Part shown: positions 6,148-11,850 of the stretch, piece after piece
Position numbering within the stretch: position 1 is the stretch's first letter
How the letters are laid out: each line of letters opens with the position of its first letter
From: Deltaproteobacteria bacterium
GTDB lineage: Bacteria; Myxococcota_A; UBA9160; UBA4427
Length of the DNA stretch: 11,850 nucleotides
NCBI GenBank assembly: GCA_011051925.1
Contig: DRKE01000318.1
Span: forward strand, 1-11,850
Direction: 5' to 3'
Translations under genes and position numbers: made by a program
Notes under the pieces: model-generated
The model's database searches: none
What the model was told of the DNA's origin: nothing
Seen by the model: only the letters and a program-made list of their open reading frames with translations

Positions 6148-8376
6148 TCAAGCGTCTGCCGCGGCCTCCCGCGCCGCCCGGAATTCCGCCCAGCGCACGA
6201 GTGCGGCGAGAGCACGCACGGCCCGATGGGCACTCGGATAGCAGATCCGTCCTGCCTCCCGGAGCGCGGCGGGGCCGGGGTTCTCCGGATTCGACACGAC
6301 GAGTTCGCTCACCGACAAGACGGGCTTGCCGTGTTTCCGACTGGCCTCGATCGCCGCTTCCGCATAACGACGGTCCTGGCGCTCGTGGAAGGCCGCCATC
6401 CGCTCGAGGCCATGGTCGGGAAAGAATCGCCCGCTCCGGAAGAGCGCGGCGGTCGCGGCCTGGATCCCGATTCCGAGATGGATCACGGCGTCGACCTCGG
6501 GATGGGCACAGACGAGATCGAGGACTTCGGGAATCGTGTCCCGGGTTTCGCCACCGGCCAGATCGATCGGATTGCCCCGGCTCCAGCGCGCCGGCACGCG
6601 CTCGTCGATCGCTTCGCGAATCGAACGCGGCAGCTCGATCAGCTCGAGGCCCGCGTCGGCACAGGCATCGGCAGCCAACACGCCCCAGCCCCCGACGGAG
6701 GTGAAGACGACGACACGGCGCCCGCGCGGCAGGGGCTGGGTCGCCAGGGTCGCGGCCCACTCGAAGGCTTCTTCGACGGTCGGTGCCCGCAAGACGCCCA
6801 GCTGGCGACAGAGGCCGTCGAAGACCCGGTCGTCGCTGGCCAGCGCTCCCGTGTGGCTGGCGGCGGCGCGCTGTCCCTCTGCGCGGGCGCCTCCCTTGAC
6901 CAGCACGAGAGGCCTGGTTCGCGTCAGCCGCTCGACCGAACGGCGGAAATGCCGCCCGTTCCCGACGCCTTCGACATACGCCAGCGCGACGTCGGTCTCC
7001 GAATCGACCGCGAAGTATTCGAGCAGCTCGGCCAGTCCCGTCTGGGCCGAGTTGCCGAGGGAGACGGCCTTGCTGATGCCCACACCGGTCGCGACGGCAT
7101 GGTTGAGAAACGAGGAGACGAGATTGCCACTCTGGCTCGCCACCCCGATCCGCCCCGGCGGTGGATAGGGCGCGACGATCTGCGCACACATCGACTCGGG
7201 TGTCGAGATCACGCCCTGCCCGTTCGGTCCGATGAGGAGCATGTCGAGTTCCGCCGCGACCTCGACGAGTTCGCGCTGCAGCGCCTTCCCCTCTTCTCCC
7301 GCCTCGCCGTAGCCGGCACTGGTCACGAAGGCCGCACGAACACCCCGCTTCGCACACGCGCGCAGGAGTCCGACGTTGGCCTTGTTGGGCGTACACAGGA
7401 AGACGAGGTCCAGCGGAGCATCTTCGGGCAGATCCTCGACGCTCGCCCAGGTGGGGCGGCCGAGGACTTCCGCGGCATCGGGCTTGACGCCGAAGACTTC
7501 TCCCCGGAAACCGAAACGAAGCAGATTGTGGAAGGTGACGAATCCGAATTTCCCGGGATGGCTCGAAACGCCCGCGACGACGATGCCCCGCGGATGGAAG
7601 AGCGGCCGGAACCGCTCGCGGATCGCTTCGTCGGAGCGCCTTTCCGGAACGCCGGCCTCGTCCGCGTCGGGTCGCGGCGCATCCGTCCTTTCTTCGACGA
7701 GCGCATCGACCGCGATCGGCTGGTCGCCCACGACGATCAGCGGGTTCAGGTCGACGCTCTCGATCTCCGGATGCTCGAGCGCCAGTCGCGAAAGGCCTTC
7801 GAGGACATCGGCCAGGGCTTCGCGATCGATCGCCGGCTCGCCGCGATGGGGTTCCGTCAGCAGCCGATGCATCGCCAACCCCTCGACCATCGCGAGGGCC
7901 TCGGCACGCGTGATGGGCGCGACCGCGAAGACCGCATCGCCCACGGCCTCGGCCAGGATGCCCCCCAGGCCCAGCAGGACGCAGGGTCCGAATTGCGGAT
8001 CCCGAACGAGCCCCGCGATCAGCTCCCGTTGGCCGCGCACCTGTTCGGCAACCAGGATCGCGACGTCGCCGTCTTCGGGGCGGGCGCGCCCGAGCAGGTC
8101 CCGGGCTTCGGCTTCCGCGGAAGTCGCATCGGCGATGCCCATGCGGACGAGACCCCGCTCGGTCTTGTGGGCGATGCCCTCGCCCGCGAGTTTCAGGACG
8201 ACGGGATAGCCGATCTCGTCCGCCGCGCGCACGACGGCGGCGGGGTCGCCGGCAAGTCGCTCTTTCGGGAATCGGACGCCGTAGGCGGCGACGATCTCCT
8301 TGGAGGCGGGCTCGGAAAGGGTCCGGGTCGATCGACGGGAGGCCGGCTCTTCTGGTTCGGATCTGGATTCGCTCAT
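6148..8376 (-). CDS. NDP-forming acyl-CoA synthetase (acetate-CoA ligase type), beta-alpha fusion
   Basis: This 742-aa cytoplasmic enzyme interconverts acyl-CoA + NDP + phosphate with acid + NTP + CoA through a phosphohistidine. Residues about 20-230 form an ATP-grasp_5 domain (YPVVLKL 57-63, HKTERG 70-75, RDPQFGPCVLLGLGGILAE 125-143). Residues about 256-350 are a Rossmann CoA-binding domain (PRGIVVAGVSSHPGKFG). Residues about 375-540 are succinyl-CoA-ligase-like, including LIGPNGQG, ASQSGNL, and SHTGAL with His508 as the expected phosphorylated residue. A further ligase-like segment contains GNPIDL (about 590). In the commoner fused enzymes the CoA-binding half comes first, so the order here is reversed. 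Acid substrate cannot be assigned; Pat-type acetyltransferases share the domains, but no GNAT domain is present. Start ATG 8376 has no clear RBS, with a -10-like TAGTCT close upstream. It is divergent from the AGCS symporter. Confidence 0.93.
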   Translation of the reverse strand: MSESRSEPEEPASRRSTRTLSEPASKEIVAAYGVRFPKERLAGDPAAVVRAADEIGYPVVLKLAGEGIAHKTERGLVRMGIADATSAEAEARDLLGRARPEDGDVAILVAEQVRGQRELIAGLVRDPQFGPCVLLGLGGILAEAVGDAVFAVAPITRAEALAMVEGLAMHRLLTEPHRGEPAIDREALADVLEGLSRLALEHPEIESVDLNPLIVVGDQPIAVDALVEERTDAPRPDADEAGVPERRSDEAIRERFRPLFHPRGIVVAGVSSHPGKFGFVTFHNLLRFGFRGEVFGVKPDAAEVLGRPTWASVEDLPEDAPLDLVFLCTPNKANVGLLRACAKRGVRAAFVTSAGYGEAGEEGKALQRELVEVAAELDMLLIGPNGQGVISTPESMCAQIVAPYPPPGRIGVASQSGNLVSSFLNHAVATGVGISKAVSLGNSAQTGLAELLEYFAVDSETDVALAYVEGVGNGRHFRRSVERLTRTRPLVLVKGGARAEGQRAAASHTGALASDDRVFDGLCRQLGVLRAPTVEEAFEWAATLATQPLPRGRRVVVFTSVGGWGVLAADACADAGLELIELPRSIREAIDERVPARWSRGNPIDLAGGETRDTIPEVLDLVCAHPEVDAVIHLGIGIQAATAALFRSGRFFPDHGLERMAAFHERQDRRYAEAAIEASRKHGKPVLSVSELVVSNPENPGPAALREAGRICYPSAHRAVRALAALVRWAEFRAAREAAADA

Positions 8377-8460
8377 GGGGCGAAGAGACTACTCGAGGCG
8401 CGACGCGCCCACAAAACCCCTCCGGACTCGCAAATGTCGCCGCATCCCACTGAAATCGCG

Positions 8461-8466
8461 TATGAT
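8461..8466 (+). promoter_or_regulatory. Candidate -10 box of the AGCS symporter gene, possibly giving a leaderless mRNA
   Basis: TATGAT matches the -10 consensus at five of six positions and ends only eight bases before ATG 8475. Transcription would then start at or next to the start codon. No Shine-Dalgarno sequence is seen before the gene and no -35 box was found at normal spacing. Confidence 0.4.
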
Positions 8467-8474
8467 TCCATGCC

Positions 8475-9953
8475 ATGAACGCCGATGCCGAATCCGCTGG
8501 CCTGTTTGCCTTTCTCGAGCGCGCCTTCGAATTGCTCTTCGTGACCCCGATCCAGAAGTTCATCTTCTTCGATCTGGCCTTCTGGGACAATGATCTGGGG
8601 GACGCGATCCAGCTTCCCATCGTCGTCGTCTGGCTCGTCAGCGGCGCGCTCTTCTTCACGCTGCGCTTCCAGTTCATCAACGTCCGCGGCTTCCGGCACG
8701 GCGTCGATTGCGTGCGGGGACGCTACTCGGCCCCCGGCGATTCCGGGGAGATCTCCCATTTCCAGGCCCTTTCCGCCGCGCTCTCCGCCACCGTCGGACT
8801 CGGCAACATCGCCGGTGTCGCCTTCGCCGTGGGCATCGGCGGACCCGGCGCCGTCTTCTGGATGATCATGGGCGGCCTGCTCGGGATGAGTTCGAAATTC
8901 GCCGAATGCACCCTGGGTCAACGCTACCGCTCGATCGACGACGACGGACGCGTGACGGGCGGCCCGATGGTCTACCTCCGCCAGGGTCTGGCGGAACTCG
9001 GACACACGCGTCTGGGCCGGGCGCTCTCCGCCGCCTTCGCCGTCATGTGCATCGGCGCGAGCTTCGGCGGCGGCAACATGTTCCAGGCGAACCAGAGCTT
9101 CGCGATCATCCGCCAGGAAGTCCCCTTGCTCGCCGCGGGCGCGGGACAGATCGCGTTCGGACTCGTGCTCGTCATCCTCGTCGCCCTCGTGATCATCGGC
9201 GGCATCCGCCGCATCGGTGAGGTCGCGTCCGTTCTCGTCCCCGGCATGTGCGTCCTCTACATGGTCTGTGGGCTGCTCATCCTGCTCACCCATGCGAGTT
9301 CGGTTCCGGCGGCCCTCGGGCTGATCGTGCGGGATGCCTTCACCCTCCAGGCGGGCCTCGGCGGCCTCGTGGGCACGATCGTCCAGGGCTTCCGCCGGGC
9401 GGCGTTCAGCAACGAGGCGGGGGTGGGCTCCGCGTCGATCGCGCATTCAGCCGCGAAGACGGAAGAGCCCATCCGCGAGGGTTTCGTCGCGCTGCTCGAA
9501 CCCTTCATCGACACGATCGTCGTCTGCACGACGACCGCGCTCGTCATCATCGTGACCGGCACCTGGAACGATCCGGAAGCGGGTCAGGGGATCACGATGA
9601 CCGCGTCGGCCTTCGCGACGGTCTTCCCCTGGTTTCCGAAGGTCCTGATGTTGATCGCCGTGCTCTTCGCCTTCAGCACGATGATCTCGTGGAGCTACTA
9701 CGGCGAACGCTCCTGGAAATACCTTTTCGGAGCCCGCTCGATCCTCGGCTACCAGCTGCTCTTCCTGGCCTTCACCTTCGGCGGCGTCGTCTTCGAGAAT
9801 GCCGACGTCGTCCTGACCTTCGGCGACCTGATGATCCTGGGGATGGCGTTCCCGAACATCGCGGGGGTCGTCATGCTCTCGGGGGTGATCAAGGCCGACC
9901 TCGATCACTACCTCGAGCGGCTGCGCGCGGGCGTATTCCCGGTCTACGGTTGA
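8475..9953 (+). CDS. AGCS-family sodium:alanine/glycine symporter
   Basis: This 492-aa inner-membrane transporter of the alanine/glycine:cation symporter family (TC 2.A.25) imports small neutral amino acids with Na+ or H+. The family signature is complete: HFQALSAALSATVGLGNIAG (95-114) with the following GGPGAVFWM, the substrate-region GPMVYLRQGL (163-172), and GFRRAAFSNEAGVGSASIAH (305-324). It continues with PFIDTIVVCTTTALVI (343-358) and the late SYYGERSWKYLFG segment (407-419). About 10-11 hydrophobic spans are visible. The N-terminus (about 1-45) is longer than usual before the first span, with aromatic-rich PIQKFIFFDLAFW. The start lacks an RBS. A two-codon frame ATG CCA TGA (8470-8478) ends overlapping this ATG. 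It is divergent from the NDP-forming ligase (98 bp) and convergent with the haem protein. AlsT/DagA-type function is likely, with the exact substrate unresolved. Confidence 0.96.
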   Translation: MNADAESAGLFAFLERAFELLFVTPIQKFIFFDLAFWDNDLGDAIQLPIVVVWLVSGALFFTLRFQFINVRGFRHGVDCVRGRYSAPGDSGEISHFQALSAALSATVGLGNIAGVAFAVGIGGPGAVFWMIMGGLLGMSSKFAECTLGQRYRSIDDDGRVTGGPMVYLRQGLAELGHTRLGRALSAAFAVMCIGASFGGGNMFQANQSFAIIRQEVPLLAAGAGQIAFGLVLVILVALVIIGGIRRIGEVASVLVPGMCVLYMVCGLLILLTHASSVPAALGLIVRDAFTLQAGLGGLVGTIVQGFRRAAFSNEAGVGSASIAHSAAKTEEPIREGFVALLEPFIDTIVVCTTTALVIIVTGTWNDPEAGQGITMTASAFATVFPWFPKVLMLIAVLFAFSTMISWSYYGERSWKYLFGARSILGYQLLFLAFTFGGVVFENADVVLTFGDLMILGMAFPNIAGVVMLSGVIKADLDHYLERLRAGVFPVYG

Positions 9954-10016
9954 CGCGGCGGTTCCGCCCCTGCCGGCGGTACGCGACGGAACGCCTTCAG
10001 GCCGCTTCCCGGGCGG

Positions 10017-10886
10017 CTACGGCGAGGGATCGGCAGCGGGTTGCGACGGGGCCTCCTTCACGCTGATGACCGCGGTCTCCGAGAATTTCACCCGTCCGGA
10101 TTTCCCGAGGACGCCCCCGAGCGGTTGCACGCCGTACTCCGGCGTCTTTCGCGTCGACATCGCCACCGCGGTTTCCGTTCCGTAGAAGTAGGCGCCCACC
10201 AACGGGTAGTCGCCCGCTTCGTTCGGCGCCTTCAGCGTGTAGATGATCTTGGCCCGGGACCAGCGATTCTGCTCCGCATCCGATTGGATCCCCTCGACGT
10301 TCACGAAGGTGATGTTGCGCCCCTCCCGCTCCGGTCGCCGCGCGATCCAATCCGACTGCGGTCCTTTCGGGCCGATGATGGTCGGTGCGCCCACGACCTC
10401 CCAACCTTCGGCCGAAGCCGGACGCGCGAAGAAGCGATGGGGCCGATCGACGAGGCCCACGCCGATGGCGGGTCCGGCTCCTCCGGTCACCTTGACCGTG
10501 ACCTGGAAGGTCTCGCCCGGCGCGACCTGGGCGGGGAACTCGAGCTGGATGGTCGAATTCTGGTCGACCGCCGAGATCAGCTCGACGAGGCGCGCGCGAT
10601 CGGCGTCAGAGAGTTCAGCGTATTTTCCGGCTCCAGCCCGGATCGCTGCAAGATGTTTGTTGGGCGCGAGTTCCGCGGTCGCCCGCTCCCCGAGCCCCGA
10701 AAGATCGTCGAGGGAGGTCGACGCGTGGCAGGCCGCACAGAAGGGTCCCACGTCCGTCTGGAAATCCGGCGTCCCCCCCGGATAGGCGGTCGCCCGACCG
10801 GATCCCAGGCAGACGGCCCCGACCGATGCGGCACAGACCAGAAAGCGTCTCCAGCGAGTCTCGAATCTCATCGTCTTCATCCCCAT
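10017..10886 (-). CDS. Exported single-haem (CXXCH) protein with a beta-rich C-terminal domain
   Basis: This 289-aa protein is predicted to be periplasmic. A signal peptide (RWRR, then a hydrophobic run VCAASVGAVCLG, cleavage likely after RATA at 34) precedes GPFCAACHAS, a c-type haem site with Cys50, Cys53 and His54. From Thr112 on the chain looks like a beta-sandwich (LEFPAQVAPGETFQVTVKV, later IIYTLKAP, DYPLVGAYFYG), followed by a Pro/Ala-rich tail. No specific family was recognised. There is no Met between the haem site and residue 242; His78 (NKHLA) is a possible second axial ligand. ATG 10886 was chosen for a GGGAA motif about nine bases upstream; ATGs at 10895, 10880 and 10871 are alternatives and all keep the signal peptide. 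A structural electron-carrier, sensor, or copper/haem-associated role is possible. The stop converges on the AGCS gene with 63 bp between them. Confidence 0.82.
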   Translation of the reverse strand: MGMKTMRFETRWRRFLVCAASVGAVCLGSGRATAYPGGTPDFQTDVGPFCAACHASTSLDDLSGLGERATAELAPNKHLAAIRAGAGKYAELSDADRARLVELISAVDQNSTIQLEFPAQVAPGETFQVTVKVTGGAGPAIGVGLVDRPHRFFARPASAEGWEVVGAPTIIGPKGPQSDWIARRPEREGRNITFVNVEGIQSDAEQNRWSRAKIIYTLKAPNEAGDYPLVGAYFYGTETAVAMSTRKTPEYGVQPLGGVLGKSGRVKFSETAVISVKEAPSQPAADPSP

Positions 10887-11023
10887 ACGGATCATTTCCC
10901 GGCCCGAGCGGGCCCGATCCCATGGCTCCGGATCGGCCGACCCCGGGCGAAAAATGAGTTCAGGGATCACGGTTTTCGAGCTGCTAGCGTATATCGGGCC
11001 GCATTCGGGGAGGAATCGAGGGT

Positions 11024-11850
11024 ATGAAGCTCGGAAGGATCGGAGTCTGGACCTGGCTCGACCACCTGCACGCCGAAGAGGCTGCGGGATTCACCCGAAG
11101 GGCGGAGGACTGGGGCTATAGCGCCCTCTGGATCCCCGAAGCCGTGGGGCGGGACCCCTTCTCGCTGATCGGCTTCCTGGCGGCGCGGACCCGACGGATC
11201 GTCCTCGCGACGGGCATCGCCAACATCTACGCACGGGATCCGATGACGACGAAGGCGATCTGGAAGACGCTGGCGGAACTCGCCCCGGATCGCTTCATCC
11301 TGGGCCTCGGGGTCTCCCATCAACACCTGGTCTCCGGGGTCCGGGGACACGACTACGGCAAGCCGCTCACGGTGATGCGCAACTACCTCGAGGCGGTCGG
11401 GAAGGCGCTCTACATGGGATGCGAGCCCGAAAGGGATGCCCCCATCGTGCTCGGCGCGCTGCGCGACAAGATGCTCCGCCTCTCGGCCACGGCAGCCCAG
11501 GGCGCCCACCCCTATCTGGTGCCGCCTGAACACACGAAGCGTGCGCGAGGCGTGCTGGGACCCGACGCGCTCCTCTGCCCGGAGCAGATGGTCCTCGCCG
11601 AGACCGACCCCTCGAAGGCCCGCGAGATCGCCCGCGCGAACCTGAAGGTCTACCTGGGTCTGCCGAACTACCAGAACAACCTGAAACAGTTCGGTTTCGT
11701 CGATGCCGATTTCGCCGACGGCGGTTCGGACCGGCTCGTCGATGCGCTGGTCTGCTGGGGCGAGCCCGACAGGATCGCCGCCCACATCGAGGCCCACCTC
11801 GAGGCGGGCGCGGATCACGTCTGTATCCAGGCCTTCCGTCCGGATGGCGC
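11024..11850 (+). CDS. LLM-class F420-dependent oxidoreductase (TIGR03620-like), cut at the right edge
   Basis: 275 residues are visible and the frame is open at the edge. Luciferase-like TIM-barrel oxidoreductases reduce or oxidise substrates using F420H2 or FMNH2. Visible family features are the N-terminal strand LGRIGVWTW, RAEDWGYSALWIPEA (26-40), TRRIVLATGI (56-65), DRFILGLGVSHQHL (89-102), and GAHPYLVPPEHTKRAR (160-175) with LCPEQMV. The last is characteristic of the MSMEG_4141-type subfamily. Few members of this subfamily have known substrates; if F420 is used, the organism should carry F420 synthesis genes. The start has GGGGAGGA upstream at slightly long spacing. It is divergent from the haem protein, with a 137-bp region between them that should hold both promoters; TATATC at 10991-10996 is a weak -10 candidate. 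The gene appears intact as far as it goes. Confidence 0.92.
   Translation, partial: MKLGRIGVWTWLDHLHAEEAAGFTRRAEDWGYSALWIPEAVGRDPFSLIGFLAARTRRIVLATGIANIYARDPMTTKAIWKTLAELAPDRFILGLGVSHQHLVSGVRGHDYGKPLTVMRNYLEAVGKALYMGCEPERDAPIVLGALRDKMLRLSATAAQGAHPYLVPPEHTKRARGVLGPDALLCPEQMVLAETDPSKAREIARANLKVYLGLPNYQNNLKQFGFVDADFADGGSDRLVDALVCWGEPDRIAAHIEAHLEAGADHVCIQAFRPDG

Noticed and set aside
6226..8478. 750-codon plus-strand frame opposite the NDP-forming acyl-CoA synthetase
   Set aside because: It mirrors the real gene over its full length and contains no recognisable domain; codon-bias shadow.
5975..8680. 901-codon minus-strand frame overlapping the same synthetase in another phase
   Set aside because: Arg/Gly/Pro-rich low-complexity product that runs through the real gene and the symporter start; an artefact of composition.
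9961..9992. GTTCCG / CGGAAC inverted repeat after the symporter gene, as a terminator
   Set aside because: Six-base arms around a 20-base loop, no T run on either strand; not supported as an intrinsic terminator.
1..11850. CRISPR array, tRNA, transposase or phage genes
   Set aside because: No regularly spaced repeats, cloverleaf-like sequence, or mobile-element protein was seen on either strand.

Overview
The window is GC-rich (about two thirds G+C by eye) with strong G/C third-position bias and an unusually high density of GATC. It holds eight complete protein-coding genes in the interior, one more complete gene near the right side, and two genes cut by the window edges. No RNA gene, insertion sequence, phage gene or CRISPR array was seen. 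The content (fatty-acid CoA ligase, NDP-forming acyl-CoA synthetase, F420/luciferase-type oxidoreductase, AGCS symporter, DUF1295 membrane enzyme, small exported haem protein) suggests an aerobic or facultative environmental bacterium, perhaps a deltaproteobacterial or Myxococcota-type lineage. That placement is tentative because no marker gene such as rRNA is present.

Layout. Left edge: the start of a ClpP-type peptidase on the minus strand, divergent across about 340 bp from a plus-strand pair. That pair is an AMP-forming acyl-CoA synthetase (570-2144) and a DUF1295/steroid-5-alpha-reductase-like membrane protein (2191-3108). Next, on the minus strand, come a small TerB-like protein (3172-3501), a roughly 415 bp stretch without a convincing gene, an OmpR-type winged-helix regulator fused to a decayed STAND ATPase-like domain (3917-5224), a double-ACT GcvR-like protein (5363-5902), and a fused NDP-forming acyl-CoA synthetase with the ATP-grasp half first (6148-8376). 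Divergent from it is an AGCS sodium:alanine/glycine symporter (8475-9953). Convergent with that is a secreted single-haem CXXCH protein (10017-10886), and divergent from the haem protein is a TIGR03620-type F420-dependent oxidoreductase that runs off the right edge.

Functional themes (inference). Acyl-CoA chemistry dominates: two unrelated acyl-CoA ligases, one consuming ATP to AMP and the other interconverting acyl-CoA and NDP/NTP, with a possible lipid reductase. The glycine/alanine symporter and the GcvR-like ACT protein lie either side of the NDP-forming ligase, which may mean small amino-acid or acid metabolism is linked there.

Most interesting features. (1) The winged-helix regulator has an ATPase-like region whose Walker A and B motifs look lost, with a perfect 10-bp tandem repeat upstream of its start. 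(2) The 245 bp between the acyl-CoA synthetase and the ACT gene holds an 11-bp perfect hairpin, an enclosing 7-bp inverted repeat, and a terminator whose 5' arm can pair with either of two GGCGG copies. (3) The symporter/ligase divergent promoter region has -10-like boxes so close to the start codons that leaderless transcripts are plausible. None of this amounts to a proven new system.
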